64,000 bases of DNA from Takifugu bimaculatus (taxonomy: Eukaryota > Chordata > Actinopteri > Tetraodontiformes > Tetraodontidae). Each line of letters opens with the position of its first letter. Position 1 is the first letter of the stretch. Below, piece by piece: positions 1 through 15,100 of this stretch. The position numbers and the translations under genes were made by a program. The stretch is from assembly GCA_004026145.2 (NCBI GenBank), contig CP034990.1, positions 16,756,176 through 16,820,175 on the forward strand. Direction: 5' to 3'. The notes beneath the pieces were generated by a model. The model was not told where the DNA came from. It ran no database searches and saw nothing but the letters and a program-made list of their open reading frames with translations.

Positions 1-835
1 TTTCATTAAAACGGGCAAAGGTGAGTCCTGATAAGGCAATAAAGGCAAACGACATCACCTTCATGTACGCCACGCCACCATATTGGAATGCAAAACAGCA
101 GTGCATGCAGGAGATTAGCATGCTGGTAATATCCCTGCTCTTAAGGTCATTAGAACAGATAAACATATGCGGCACATTTGCAGAATTCTTATCGCTGAAC
201 TGTGGGCTTCCTTTCAGGGCAGGACAGCTGTGAGATGTTCCTCAATAGGCCCAGGTCTCATATTATTACCATTTAAAAGGACAGGAGAAAAGCAAACAGC
301 AGCGTGATGCAGAAAAAGGAGCAGGCTCCAGGCGGACGAGATTACTTTCTTTATCCTTTGCCTCCTACTTCACTCTCCATGTCGTAAATAAGTCTTCCCT
401 CCAGGGTTTTTCTCTACAGAATAAACTGCAGATCTTGCTGGGCCCCCGGAGGGGGCTGTATCGGAGACTTCCAGTCGCCCCCACTTCTGTGACATCACAC
501 AACTTTAACCATTTCTGCAGCATCAGTCAGCAACATTTATCTTAAACTGAGGTTGCTGCAAAGAGGATGTGACCCTTTTTTTCTCTAGTTAAAGTGAAAT
601 ATCCAGTTGCATTCAAAATTTTTTTAGTCATTTATATAATGATCATATTTCTCCAATACTTGGTTCTGTCCATTAGTTGCTCATAAAATCCAGGACAGAT
701 TTCATTATTTATTTTTGGCCTACAAGGTCCTGGAGGCCAAGCTCCATCATAACAGAAGCTGATAGCATCATATTAACCCAGTGATGCCACAATCTTTAAA
801 AGTGGAAATGGAGGCTGCACCTTTATCTATTCTTT

Positions 836-1010
836 ATCTTTACTGTGTAAGCAGCTGCTTCTGATCCAGGTGTGGGGGGATGACACCATCTCTGCCTTCC
901 TGTTAAAAGGAAGTTTTTCTTGCCACAGCTGCTTGGTCAGGCTCTCCCTTCAATGCACCTAGAGACATCAGCTTGGGCTATCTAAATGAAATTTACCCAA
1001 ATTGGCCTGT
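836..1010 (+). repeat. Fragment of a common teleost interspersed repeat
   Basis: The stretch around 898-925, reading 'TTCCTGTTAAAAGGAAG' then 'TTTTTCTTGCCACAG', matches a phrase I know from a high-copy teleost repeat (consensus form with TTAAAAGGGAGTTTTTCCTTGCCAC). The rest is strongly diverged. The family name is not assigned. Boundaries are approximate. Confidence 0.55.
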
Positions 1011-4000
1011 ATAAAATTTGCAAGACAAATCATGACAGCACAGTCAGCAGCTAAGTTAGCTTAGGAGGAACATTAGTGTTTAATAACAACATATTATGTG
1101 TACAGTAGGTTTTACAACTCTTTTCTACTGTCCAAAAACCACACTACAGAAACATTCCACTAGCAGACATGCACCCCAGCAACTAACCGTCTATACAGTC
1201 TCAGACAGCTGACGTTGCCTTGGACAGTTCTAAAAAGATTATAATGGCGCAGAGCAGCTGACAAGACAGGCGGAATCAATAAAGCTCCGGGTGGGACATG
1301 CAGTGGATGAAATGTCCTCATTTTCTTTGACTCTTGTCTCGCTCTTAAACACTGCAGATGACCTGAATTTCACATTTCACTGCGATCCTGTAACGGAGCT
1401 GAAGTCTTAAACAAGCACATGCAGGTCAGTAACTTCAGGATATATGACCACATGTGAAGCCATGTGTGTGCTCTTTAAGTGCACATGGTGGCCAGCAAAG
1501 ATGACCTGTTGTAATTGTCTGAACCACCTGTTCAGATCTTTAACTCAGTTCCACACCTTTGAAAATGCCTTCTACACTGTACAAATACTCAGGTAAAAAA
1601 AGTCTGGCTAAGTATTGACTTCCTCTGCAAGCCAACAAATAATAAAGGAGACTCAGCTCACATATGAGCAAGATGTCAAACTGAATAAAGCCCAAACCGA
1701 GGGTCGACTGAATACATGATCAGCTTTTTGCTTCTTCATTGGAGATATGTTCACGGAGTGATGGGGTGCCAGGCTGCAGTGCAACATGGGCTATGTTTCC
1801 ATCAGAGTGCAGTGATTACAAAGCCGTGGATTGTATTTATTGAGCACATCTTTGGTCTTTGACATGAAAGCCTGATACGCTACATTCCCATCGCCACGAT
1901 GGGATCGTCGATGACTGACAGAAACTCAGCTATGCAATCTCTCAATAACACCTCGGGGATTCAACTTGAAAGGAATGGAAAAGAAAGAGGACCTAAAAAA
2001 ATACAGCATTTTGCATTTGTAGTGCTGAGTGCACTGTTTGACTGACAGGTAGACAATATAATGGTATGATAATGAAAGCTGTTTTCTTTTAATATTGCTC
2101 ATTATTAAATGGGGTGCTGTTGGACCAAAATTACCTCAACCCTGAAGTTTTCCTGAAAAAAGGACCTGGTTCCTGAGAATTCTTGAGGGGTCGGGGCAAC
2201 AGCCAGAATGCTGAGTGGCGGAATGCCGTTGCAGCAACACGTTTGTGTTTCATTTAGTTGGAAAATGGAGCAAAAGAAAAGATACCAAGAAAAGTTCCAG
2301 GCTCATTTGAGCTCATTTGCTTCCAAGAAATTCAGCAGAACTTCGGGTCGGCATGTGAAAACAACAGCGTATACAGAAGACTAGCCCAGAAGCCTGCGCA
2401 GCTAAAAATTCACAAGGAATCCCAAACAAGATTAAAAGAAGCTGAAAGACCACAACACTTACTGTGGGTGTGACCTCCGCATCATCCAGCCGCGTGTCAC
2501 AGATTTCCCAGAATTATTTTGCTCCGGCAAATAAATTCCTGGTGATCCTGGAGAAGAGGCAGGGTCCGTTCCTAAGAACATTATAAGCACAATTTCACAT
2601 GAACAACAGTTGCAACACCCATCAACCCACGTCCATCTGAATGTGCTTTAATACTTTTTATTAGAATTTGAATCTCATCCCTCATTATCGTCTCTCCTTA
2701 CAGCTCCTCGTGTAAAATGAGTCCCAGCTCATCGCTAATACATCAGGTGACTTCGGGCGCACTTCTTCATGAATTTATCAACCGTATGCATCAGCAGGAG
2801 CCGCGGCTCTGCAGTGACTTTTGACAAATGCGGATCTGCAAGTGCCTCAGAGTTCTTCTTCTGGGAATGTGGATTGTTCAATACAGAGACAAAGGAAACG
2901 AGGGAAATCAAATATTGATCAACGTTCAAAGGATCAAATGTCGGGACTGCCACAGAGATGCCGTCTGGTGGACCAGCTTCACTGAAGCTTCACTGAAGTT
3001 GTGTTCTCTCTACAAGAGGCGCAGACACGTGTGCCCTGGAGACTGCTTCACCCTCACTGTTCAATCTATTAGCTGTTAGCTTTATGTCTTCCCACGGACT
3101 CACATAGAAAAAGCAGATTTTGCACGCCGTACGGCTGCGAAACAACAAGTCCATGAAGGTAAGGTGAATGAAAATGCTTTTGCAGCTCAACATCGTTTGC
3201 TAACTTCCATTTATCTGGTCTGATTAACACATCGTTCAATATCACAGGAGCAAAACATGCTGAACACATGTTAGCACTTAGCACTATGATTGTGGTGGTA
3301 TTTCGCCCGTGCGCAGATTGGATGTTGTACAAGCAGACAATTAGTGAAATGTATGTTTGAATAAACAAACATGATAAAATGCAATTTACCCGAGTTGCTG
3401 CAGCCGGCACTGCTGTAAGGAATACATCTTAATGATGTGTTTACATCCCAGTTCCACTCGGTAACACAACAGTTAGCTATCAGCTGACAGCATGCCCTCC
3501 CAAGGGCAAACGCCGTTTTGTTCTCGGTGACACTCAGCTTGATGAGCAGAATTATGCTCTGCAGATTCCTCACAGATTGCACACTCCTCCAACATAATCT
3601 CCTTAAAACGGATGACCTGAGCTCTCTGGGTTGGTGTCCTGGGGTGGCAGGCTGTTGTTGCAGATGAATTACTTTGCAGTGTTCACGCTGAGTGGTTGCC
3701 CCCCTGCACCAGGAGCTCCGTCCGGCTCTCGCATGAATCTCATCTGTGAATGGGAGTTTTGGTCGCGTGCCCAGGAAGTGCTCGGCTGCAGATGGCCAAA
3801 AACTTACGTTGCGAGTGCTCCAATTATCCCATCAAAAATGAACAAAAAGCGAAGTGTTTTGAAGCTTTACTAATGTCAACAGCATTTCAAGTTTAGAGAT
3901 AAAAATGAGCATAAAAAACGTGGCCAACGTGCTGTTGATTTGAAGATCAGCATTGTCTTAAAACAACAAAGTTGCCTTACAGTTTTGGCCCGCCGTGGAA

Positions 4001-4372
4001 ACAGGTCTGCAGATTAAAGACTCCACAATCAATTGATTTGTTGAACTCAATGTTCTGGCTGAGGTGAGACGATGCCCCGACTCGGACAGGTGAGATGGCA
4101 CTGAGAGATAACTGAAATTAAGGCTGCTGCCTATCGAGGCGTTCCATAGCAAGAAAATTCCCTGAGAAACTTCAGACAGACGAAAGCAATAACCACATTA
4201 ATTTAAGAGCCGTGGATTTAATTTGATCCTTGGATAAGGGCAGAGTGGAATATTCTAATCTACCACACAGAGGGCAATAGGAAACCATTGAAAAAGCCAA
4301 AAATAATTCAAATATACACAAGTGCAATGACACTTCAGACAAACTGAACACAAGCAGCATTATGCTACAATA

Positions 4373-4621
4373 TAAATATCCATTTTCTAACCTTTTCTTA
4401 CGGGGTCGTGGGGGGGTTGGAGCCTACCCGAGCTGCCTTCAGGGAACACCCTGAACATGGGTCTCATCACAGGGACGACACACAATGACCGATCAAATCA
4501 CACCCATGGTGAATTTAGACCAATTTGCCAGGAGAACATGAGAACTCAGGAAAGCAGCTTCAATCCCCTGGACCCAGAACTTGCTGTGAGGAACAGCTCT
4601 AACCACTGCGCCACCCGCTAC
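4373..4621 (-). mobile_element. tRNA-derived SINE, decayed, minus orientation
   Basis: Read on the minus strand, the element begins with a tRNA-like head (GTGGCGCAGTGGTTAGAGCTG, a near-consensus Pol III A box) followed by a weak B box. The tail carries phrases familiar from teleost SINEs and L2-like tails: a decayed 'cctgtgatg...agggtgt...cctgaaggcagct' stretch, then 'taggctccaaccccccc', 'cgaccccgtaag' and 'aaaatggat'. Several substitutions show it is old. An open frame of 141 codons crosses it at 4457-4882 but reflects the repeat and is not a gene. Confidence 0.8.
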
Positions 4622-6445
4622 AACCAATCATTTTCAGTAATCACACAGGAAGAAACTGCCTCTTTAAAATCAGTCCCCTCTTTTCTGTCATTGTTAACCA
4701 ACTCGAGTGGTTCATTTGTAATCACTTTCCCCATCCTGCATCAATTCCCATTTTCATCAGCTCGCGTTGAAGGGAAAAATTCTGAGAATGGAACATTCAA
4801 CAAATTCATAGCAGCACTAAAAACAACCCGTGTGTCGTACGACCGATCGACCTCGGCGCGGATCCTGGATTCAAATAAGTAAGAATCAGTTCAACAAGAA
4901 CAACGTAAACAACATATCTGCATTAAAATTTATACAGAAGTACTTCAGTTATTCTCATTCCAGCCCCCAACTACCACCAACAAGACAATCCACTTAGACT
5001 TTTTTAAAAAGGGGACTCATACGGGATCATACTGGACATCCCTTTAAAACTTTCCATTATTCCTTGTTTTCCAATCAAACAGTAAAAAGACAATTGGATT
5101 TCTGAAGGAAGTCACTGGCTGACACCTTCCCTTTAAATCGTTGTCTCGTTCAAGGACCACAGACGGACAGACACGCATTCTTTTGGCGCTGGTAAATCTG
5201 CGGCTGCACATGAGGACGACAGCGAGGTTCAGGGAGGAGATGAGGATTCCGTCTGAGCTGTTCGAAGTCTTCAAGGTCCACTGTTTTATTGCAGGCCCTT
5301 GAATAAACCTCACAGAACTGTCGAAATAAGATGCCGGAATCCTTCATCATCCCCTGGATCTGTTGGACTTATTTGGCGCCGAAGCTCTGCCATCTTCACG
5401 TCTCGGCTATTGTGAAATCGCTCATTTCTCTTCACTTCTGCGTGCTGGGTTGTTTCAGGACGCTCGTCCCACTCGTCCTGGGCAGGATCCTGCGGTGGGA
5501 AAGCAGCTGAAGGGAAGTGACCAGATGGTTGGAATGTAAAAATATTTATTTGTTTTTCATTTGTGCTTTGTGATTTTTTTCAAATACATATCTGTAATAA
5601 AGAAAAATAACGGGATTAAAAAGAGCAGATCACTTCTTAGTAATTGCTCCAACAAAAGCCTACAAGTGCTTCCACACAGTCGGCAGCATCGTGTTAATTA
5701 AAAATTCTATCTGCACAGAAGAGTCGGGACTGTTGTGTGAGGGAAAACCGTCCCTGTGTATTATGGTCTGTGCAGACTCACAATGGAAACAAGGACGAGG
5801 CTCCATCAGTTTAACTCATGAATTGCTGTCAGAAGGGTGATAAACTGTTTAATGTAGCTTTTTTTCTCACATTACCTGGTCCTCAAGGGCAGCCTCCTGC
5901 GGCTGAAAATGTTTGCTGGATTTGTAATTTACATGTGTATGAAATGAAAACATCCAAAATGTCCCCAGCCATAATAGCACTGGATGCCATGGCAACATCC
6001 AAAATTGAATACATGCATAGTATAAACACTGTCGGGGAAGAGAGTTTGCATCTATTGATAACATTTAGGTTCCTTTTCAATATTTTCATGTCTGAGTGTG
6101 CTCCTTGGGACCTGCCGCAGGATAATCTCGAGCCACGTTTCTCAACAGATTGTAGACATTTTATATGGGTCAATAAGAGCATCTCTGTCGCCCCCTGGTG
6201 TAAGGTTGCAGCACTCTAAACACCTAAAAGTGTGTGATCCTTGCAAAGCAAATGGCTTTCAGATTTGCCTAAAATGGCACCGAGAAAAATTACATCACAA
6301 TGTCCTGCATGTTAAGAGGCTGAGGTGAGGATGCTTGGTCAAGGCGTCCAAGAGGTGGAACATCAGGAGGTCAAAGACAAGCACAACCCAAAGATCTTTA
6401 GCTTGAAGTTCATGGACAATCAAAACACCAGGAAGGGTCCAGATG

Positions 6446-6465
6446 AGAGAGAGAGAAAGAGAGAC

Positions 6466-6553
<88 letters not shown>
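6446..6553. repeat. (GA)n then (GT)n microsatellite
   Basis: A short GA-rich tract (6446-6464) leads into an uninterrupted GT array at 6467-6553, about 43 units. Likely length-polymorphic. Confidence 0.97.
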
Positions 6554-6555
<2 letters not shown>

Positions 6556-9500
6556 TTGTTCACAGCTGCTGTCTCCAGGACAGATGTTATAGATTTTTCA
6601 GGAACAAATAAATAAAACCTCTTCAGGGAAAAGCATCTGTTACATAATGGTTCAGTGCAATGTGCGGATGAATATTCATGAAGATTTAATTTAACTCATC
6701 AAAGTGTAGTCTCTACAGTTAAAGGTGAAATTTGATAGCAGACTGTTTTCTGGGGCACCACAGATCCATTTTTGTTTGGCTTTGAGCCTCCTGAACAACA
6801 GCAAAGGTCAAATATGGATGATAGAGGGTGATTGAGCTGGAGGACCGATGGATGCAGATAAAAACACATTTAACACGGAGCGGGATGTTGATTTCATCTG
6901 CCCAACACCTAAGGTTGACCTTTCATAAACCAAAGCACGTGCAGCCAATAATCTGACGTGCAGAGAAAAGGCCCGGTCAGCATTTTCTGCAGCTGTTATG
7001 GATTTAAAGCAAAAAAAAGGCGATGGTATCCGCGCGCCATCCACACTTTTCAGATCTTCTCATTTAACCTCGTCTTTGTAAAGATCTGCCTCGTCTCAGC
7101 TGGCAGAATCCCGGTCGTTGTTGAGTGTAAATAGGGACAAATGACAGAGGGAGTTAATAAATAACGTCTCATCAATCAGGGAGGCGTCACAGCACAGCAC
7201 AGCAGGGTGACGGCGCTCCTCCATCAGCACTTTGCCCATACAGCATCAAATAGATTCATATAAATTCAATTCTGACTCGACTAAACGTGCATATTTTTGA
7301 GCAAAAATCAAGTGGAATCTAATCAGGGTTGATTAATGGCTGACTGTCCATATTAGAAATCCTTTGTTGAACAATCTAATAGAATTAAAATCAAATGCAG
7401 CAGGTAATTAAATTTAATTTTTAAAAATGAGAAATTCATCAGTCAAATGTAATAAAAATGAGAACAGAGAGAAAGAATTTAAGCTTGAAGATCTGGGTGT
7501 TATTCTGGATGTTCCCAATTTTCCCTTAATATTTGGACTTTCTCCCTTCAAAATTGACACTAAACAGACCCAGGTCTTTACATTTTTTCCTCACCCCCTG
7601 CCCTGACTCACCCAGACATCCCATATTTGCACAGGTGCCACATATAGTGGTGAGGCCAGGGGCCCTGGGACTGTAGATCCATGGGAGGAGTGCAGCAGTG
7701 TGTATAACATGGCTGCCTGAGCCAGCTGACGAGTTACACACCACTCAAACGGCCCAACCCTGGTGTATGATGTTAAGTGGAGCGCCCGCTGAAGGCTCTG
7801 TAAATAACACACACATACACACATGCACACGCGCACACAAGAACAAGACGATTCAGGGAGAACTCAGACAGTGAACGCAGCTTTAATCAGAGACTGTTGC
7901 TCGTTCCTTTGTCCCCTGGGCGGTTCTGTCATCAGAGATCGAGATTATTGACGGTAACAAGTCAGCGCCTCAACCAACCACAAAAAAGGTGTAAATAATA
8001 CATCTGAAACCTGCTTATTATGGTTGAGTCTCTTCTGTTTCGTTCTGCGTCCATGTGATGCTGCACAGGTGATAAACTAGTGCATCCCTGGCGGTCAGAA
8101 GCTTCATCCTTTCCTGTTTTCATTCCTTGGCTTAATTTAAACTATGCCGACTCTGCACTCCTTCAATAGTTGTTTATTTCATTGTAATTTATGATAATTG
8201 GACCAACTTGAATTGCTGCTAGCCACCAGGGATTTTAATCCATTTACAAAAGCATTATTGAATAGTTGTGATTGGCATTGATGTTTATTGAATCGTCTGT
8301 TCCTGGATAAATGGAGGCAGAAAGTCACTGAGAGCATCACTGTGTGAAGCCTGAGGCAGCATCTGACCGAGCTTCATTATTTATAGAGTTGAGAGAGAAG
8401 CCATTGAAACATATATGTATGTGTCACAACGTAGTTCAGGATCGGGGTTTTGGTTAAACACTTAGAGAAACTCTCCACTCAAACAGCCGCCAAAGTCGAA
8501 ACATCACACAACAAGAACACAGTCGAACATCAGGATATTGTGAATCTGGGAGGTTTGACTCAGACTGTCGGGGAAATGACGTGCAGAGTAGACCGCCGGG
8601 AGGGAGGGGGACAACAAATCTCCTGATCTCCTTAAGCCTCTTCCTGCACACACGTCGATAATTGAGGAAAATCACTGATAACTGATAAACTGGGATGAGG
8701 TTAAAATGATCTGTTACTCATCTGATTATTGGATGTTGTGCCCCAGATGCACTTCTGTCTTCTCTGTCTCTCATCGGGACTCAGAAGAAGTGACCAGAGA
8801 GGCTAAACGTTACTGCATCCTGATGAATGAGGGGGTCAGCAGCAGCCCGGCAGAGGTCGCGCATTACGACCGGCTTGACGGGCTGATCGCCAGCGTGAAA
8901 TTGCTGTCACAGATCAATGAGCAACTAATCTGGAAAAGGAATGGATCAAGTAGCCTCTAATCAATGCTGATTAATCTTCAGTGACTCACATTTCCTGAGT
9001 AAACCCCTCGTTTGTGTACAGTGGCGTAGTTGCTGATTTCCAGGCCCCGAAGTCACAAAAGGAGATGATTAAACGCATGAGTGCCCGACGCTAAATGGTC
9101 AGTGAGCCTCGGTGGACCAGAGCACCGTAAACCCTGGAGACCCCTGAGGAGAGTAAGTCATCAGAGCTTCAGCCTGACCCGCTGGGTCACTTGCAGGAAT
9201 CGTCTTAATGCACATGCAGGACTTATTGAGTGGTTCATAATTGCTGCCTTCCATCTCAATTATTGAAAACTGCTGCAATTAGATGACAAACAGATCCCAA
9301 CGTGAGCCTTCGGCCGCCTTCCGTCTTCTGTCAGGGAGCCCACGGAAACTGAACTCAAGGCTGGATCAAAGCTTCAGGAACGTTGACATAAAAGGGGCCT
9401 TTTACAGCGTGTTGGGGGGGGGGTTTGTGGGCGCCACATTGGGGCATCGTCAGGGCAACGCTGTCACCTCGCAGCAAGACGGCCTTTTCTGTGTATCACT

Positions 9501-9678
9501 ACCTTCCTCCAAAGACCTTGGCCTCTTTCACCCCTCCTCTGAAGAGGCTTCAGCCCATGTTCTGGGAGAAGATGAATGGATGGTTTGATTCCCTGTTGTT
9601 AAGGACCCGTTGGCCTCACTGAGAATTGCACTTTACAGTTTTAAGAGTTACTTCTTTCTCCAATCATTCCGAAGCAAC

Positions 9679-9707
9679 ACACGCGTGTGTGCACGTGCGC
9701 ACGCACA
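9679..9707. repeat. Alternating purine-pyrimidine tract
   Basis: About 29 bp of mostly alternating C/T and A/G steps rich in CG and CA/TG (ACACGCGTGTGTGCACGTGC and onward). This is the base pattern that favours left-handed Z-DNA. No gene is near. Confidence 0.6.
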
Positions 9708-12126
9708 AATACAGCAGAGCAGTAATAAACAAGGTCAGCAGTGGTATTAAAGCGAAGAATACAAAGTGAAAATACAGCAGATTAAAGATTCTAGAGCAGC
9801 GCTGTAAGGAAAAACTCATCAGATGGGTCTATAGCTCCCTCTCAGCTTCTGCATTAGCCGCAGTGCTCTGGAGATTTGTGTTTTAACTAACCACCTCCCC
9901 AAAAAAGGCATTCCCAATTTAGTTTGAAATATTTCCTGGAGCTCACGATGAACCAGATGATGATTCAATTTTAGCCACTACAGCGTCACAGGCTGCAGGA
10001 CACGCAGCATTCAGCAGGTGCTCTATTTAAAAGGACTGAAAGCATAAGAAAAAGGCAAAAACTACTGTGACTTCATGAGGATGACCCTTTATACACACAG
10101 AGAACTGATTAAGAACAGAAGACAGCAGAGACACTTGCTTACAGTTAGATGCTTTTCTTTAAAATGAATGATGCTCTTGATGCGATTCAATCCCTCATTT
10201 ATCAGGATCGATCTGTCTTTTGTCCATAGATTTGATATCTAACGATTTTACCGTGATAACAGGAAGGTGTATCACTCCGTCGTCGTTTAAATTCCAGGGC
10301 GTCGCTCCTGCTGTTCGATAACGACACACTGGAACAGCTGTGAACACACCCTGAGCAGAGCAGTGTGTGTTCCTGACACAGCAAATGATTCAAGAGCTAC
10401 CTAAAAAACTCTCAAAGCAGAAGAAAAGACGGATGTGATGAAGTGCACTCTGGGGCATCTCCTCTATTTGAGAACCCTCTTCAGTTTAATGGCTGTCTTT
10501 AGCTCTCCTCATTATACAGCTATTTTCTCAATCTAGCAAATGTGATCAGCTACTGCTCTCAATCGCTCCTCTCATCCGGACAGAAGTACCACACTATAGA
10601 CCGGGCCCATCCTACCGGCCGTCCGTGGACCACAGTTATTCTATTTTTAACTACCTAACTATACCTAGTACAGTTTCTTCTAGCGGTAACTACAGAAATC
10701 ATTCAAAACTCAAATTACCAGTCATAGATGAACGCACCACGTGCAAAGACTTGTCTTCGTTTCAATCGTGCCGCTCTGCTCCACTACGTTTTTGCAACTA
10801 AGAATAAAAGGTGCCATAGCGGACTAGTGTGAGCGGACAAGAAAAGAAAAAATAAATAAAACAGGAATCGGCAATTTAACACTGACTAGACTTGTCCTGA
10901 GTAGGCCGATGTGTTTGTTGTGCCGTGAATGCATCTCCATTGTCACGGAATATAATCTGGCACCTCAGCAGCCATGACAACTTTCTACTGGGATTGGATG
11001 GTCGCCAGCAAAAAGTTAAAACTTTAACAGCGGAATTCGAGCACAGCAGAGTGGTGTTCAGACACTCGTGCTCCGCTCAGAGCGACAGCGGCATCGTCTG
11101 AGTGATGGTTGCGCCGCTAAAAGAGAGGCAGTTTACTGATGCCAAAACAGGAAATGAGTGCATGCTAGCTGCTGTTGAGGAGGTGGTAACAGACAATCAA
11201 GAGAGACCAGGTGAAGTCATGTATAAAGCCAATACCCATGGATGCAAATATGTCTATTATTAACTTTATCAGATCGAGCTTCCAACGATGTTTGGATCAA
11301 TATGAATCCATGTCCAAAAGTCCAGCTCCCGGGATCTGAGCTTTTTGCGGCCCCTTAAACAACACAGTTGCACGGCCCTGCTATAGACCTGCATTGTGTC
11401 CACACGCTGAGCTTTGGTTGGGTTTTTTGCTGAGCCTGTGTGCTACAGTACCTCTGCATCCTAATGTTTATGAGCACAAACCTCCAGTAATCGCGTTACG
11501 CATTAGCTTCCTGAACCTTTCATGAGGAGTCGGTGGAAGAGTTATCGTGCCAGGAACCGGAGGAGATCTTATCTGTCTGCTGACAATGAAAGTATTCCTT
11601 AGGTGGAGGAATTTAGGTGTCAAACACAGGTGTAATTACAACTGATCCCAACCATTCACCCAGTGACGTGTAATTGACCTTTTCATGATTAATTAATGGC
11701 AGTGTGTTCTGCTGCGTGCACACGCGAGCTCATTTATTCTGTCTGGGAAGTGTTGATTTAAGGACGGGTGGAGGTGCATACATGCAATTATCCACCTTCA
11801 AAGGCAAAAAAAAAAGACATTTCAAAGATTATCTGCGTGCGTCTGTGTGCTTGTGCACACGTACAACATAAATGCTCGATGGTGATTGAAGGCAGAGCCA
11901 GGTGGTTGGATTATGATGGAAACACCTGAATCTGGCTGTTCTGCAAAGTAACTGCGACAGACTGTAAGTCGGTTAGTATAGTATAATAAAAAAAAACAAT
12001 CATTTCCAATCTTTTTCCTTTAAATCTCAAATATTTTGACCTTCACGGTGGTTTTCAAAATGGCAAAATACAGAGAAACGCTCCTATGAACCCACAACAT
12101 CCAAATAACAGCAATAATTTCTTATT

Positions 12127-12178
12127 TGGTACAATAGTACCTATAATAATGGTACAATAGTACCTATAATAATGGTTA
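12127..12178. repeat. Tandem duplication, 23-bp unit, two copies
   Basis: The unit GGTACAATAGTACCTATAAT + AAT occurs twice head to tail and runs into an AT-rich (TAA)-like tail. Each unit contains an internal palindrome around GTAC. Two copies only. Confidence 0.8.
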
Positions 12179-15100
12179 TAATAATAATCTATAATCTGTT
12201 GAAAAACTGTCAGGATTTGAGAAGAAAAAGGCTGGTCAGTATAAAGCAAGTGGGCCGATGACACAGAGCCAGTTAAAAAGGCTGCGACACTGTTCATTTA
12301 GCAAAGACAGTAAAGTTTGAAGAGAATCTAAACTAATTAGCCAGGTGAAAGAGCAAGTGAGCGCCACAGAACCGCAGTCGTACGGACGAGACCGAGCTTT
12401 CCTGTTCAAAGGAGGAGATGTGGAACACTATAATACGCTTCAACAATTGCCCCTGCGCCACAAATCCAGTGAGTATTCCTACATTTATATTAAGAGAGGA
12501 CAAAAATATGTCCCCAAGCAGCGTGGCTCATTGAAGGTAATAAAATGAAAGAAGGAAATAGCTGTGGATGTTTTTACTCTACGGACGCAACAAAAGCCCC
12601 CCCCCCCCCCATCCTTAAAGTGCCGTTGCTGCATGGTAATTTCCACGTCGGGTTTAATGAATTGTGAGTCATTTGGTGACCTTTGACCTCTGCTCTGCTG
12701 ATCAGGAAGCTTGATGGGTTTCAGTACATCAGATTTTTAAGATAATCCCTCAATGACTTGCACAAAACATGTTGTTTGGTCTTGTTTCCTGTCTCCAGGC
12801 AGCTCATTAAACAATTAACCACGTGTATCGGGTGCAAGCAAGCGTATTTAAAAAAACGGTGACACACATGGCGGCCTTCTGATGGCCATATAATAGGCAA
12901 AAGCTTCCGGCTCGGTTGTCATTATGAACAGTAACAGAGGGCAAATGGCTCATCAAACGATACTAATGATAAGGAAAAGGATGTCATTCTAATGTTGCAT
13001 AGTCTGCTGTTACTGTTACGCACACCACCGGGCAGAGGTGTGTGGTGCACAAGAGCTCCCTCGGATATCATTAGCTGCCGCACTGTGATGAAGAAGCAAA
13101 AATCAGATCATGTAATTCTCTCCTGAGACACTATTAATTAATAAGGGCTTTGCAAAAGAGGCTTAGGCTCTCTGTGCTTTCTTTCAGGGAATCGATTTGT
13201 GTCTCTCCTGCTGCCAATGTGTCTGGCGGACATCTTTTGCAGAACAATACTCACACCGCCAGCAGTCTGTGCGTCTGCAACTGAAGCACGGAGGGCCAGA
13301 TGACACCGTCAAAGGCAGGGATTGCGTTTTCCCACACGGTTCCCAATTCCTGCTGGACGTGGGGTGCTGGTTATCTCTGGCAAGCACAAGGTGCTCTCAG
13401 CTCCGTGGTCGGCTGTCAGCTAGCGGAGGTTTTGGAAAAGGAAAAAAAAAAGAGGAATGAGTAGACAGGGATCAGCAGAAATTGGGGAGGGACGCACAGA
13501 GCAAGAAAGAATCGAATCGTGGTGGTAATTTGGATCATATCCCGGATGCAGAGAGGTTGATCGGTGTGGTCATGGGTTGGCTGTGGAAGATTTGGCAGCA
13601 TCTAGTGGTGAGACTACAAATAGCAAGAATAAAATTACATTTTCTCAACTGCACCCATGAGTATTTCCAGTTCTCTGGTGAGCATGTGTTAAGAAATTAG
13701 CACCGGAATGTGAGATTTAGTTATCGATTATAGGTGAGTAATGTTAGCAAATGCTAAAAATTTCCCTTCTAGACTTTTCAGCAACATTCCTGCATTCAAA
13801 GAGAGGCTCCGCATCAATATTTACAGAAATATTTCACTTATAAGTGAAACAAAAGGAAGAAAAATGCAATAACACCACCGAATGATTTTCCTTTATAAAC
13901 TGCTCTTTTTCATCTTTTTCTTTTATATTTTCATCGAAATAAAAAAAGCTCATCTTTGCAAAACAAACACACACCATTTACCAGTAAGAAGTTTATTGCC
14001 TCTGTCACACTTGTGCATTTATGACCATCATCGTTCTCGACGTCTGCAGTAAAACACCAACTGTGTGAACAACAGCTGCTGCTGCATTAATCGCATTAAA
14101 TCTACATTTACATGTCAGCCTCTTTAAATATCGGCACTTGATAGCCTGGCGAATGTTTGTCTTACAGGAAAAAGCAGCACATTAGCCTGGATATCCCCAT
14201 TAGCACTGATGTGGTGGCACAACAGGTGGTTGGACGTCATTTAGGGGAACCAGCAGTGAGCCGCTGTCCTACGGTGATGTTTGACTCAACAGAGTGATGC
14301 GAGAGGCTGTTTGAGTCCTGTCCTGTATCTGACGATCTTGGAGAGACAGGAACAGATGCACCTGGCCTCTCCTCACCGCACCTCGCTGCGTTTCATCCCT
14401 TCAAACCTGCTCATCCGGATCCCAGTGAAGACCAGTCAGAGGAGCTTTGGAGCTCCGCACTCGCTCAGGCAGCAGTGAAGTTTTGTCCACGTCCACGTTT
14501 GCTTTCAGATCTTTAATGTGCCTGTTTGGACAGTGGAATTGTATGCAGAGAGAGGATCGGCCAAACGCTGGGGATGATATTAGGATGTAAAAACAGAGAA
14601 TATTGGACTTAATTATAACCAGATCAAACAGCAAAGGTGAGGTGACAGTACCGTTGTCCTCTGCTCAGCACTCAATACTTTACCGCTCCGCAAATATTTG
14701 ACTCAATTAAAATGTCAACCTGTGCAGGTACTTCAGATTATGGGTCTAAATTATCTCCTGTCTCTGTCAATAGAGATTAACAGAGAAAACCAGAGCGCAG
14801 GGCTGCTCATGGTGGCTTCACGTTCAGAATTGTTCCGCATCATTGAATAATTTGTAATTTCTGACGACCAAAAGTGTTAAAGGTTGACTATTTTTTGCAG
14901 ACTGGTTCAGTAAATTAATATAAAGCCTCAATATGGTTCACCATCAAAAGGACTGGATAAAACCCACAGAACCTGTGGGCAAACAGAAAATCCAATCTGT
15001 AACAGAAGCAGAACCTTGTTGTATCAGCCTCCACTGTGCCGTTACCCGGTCAAAATGTCAACTTTGAAAATGCTTTGACTACATAAAGGCCGAATAAAGT

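Noticed and set aside
4457..4882. 141-codon frame in the distal flank
   Set aside because: Its first half is antisense to a tRNA-derived SINE and the rest is ordinary flank sequence.
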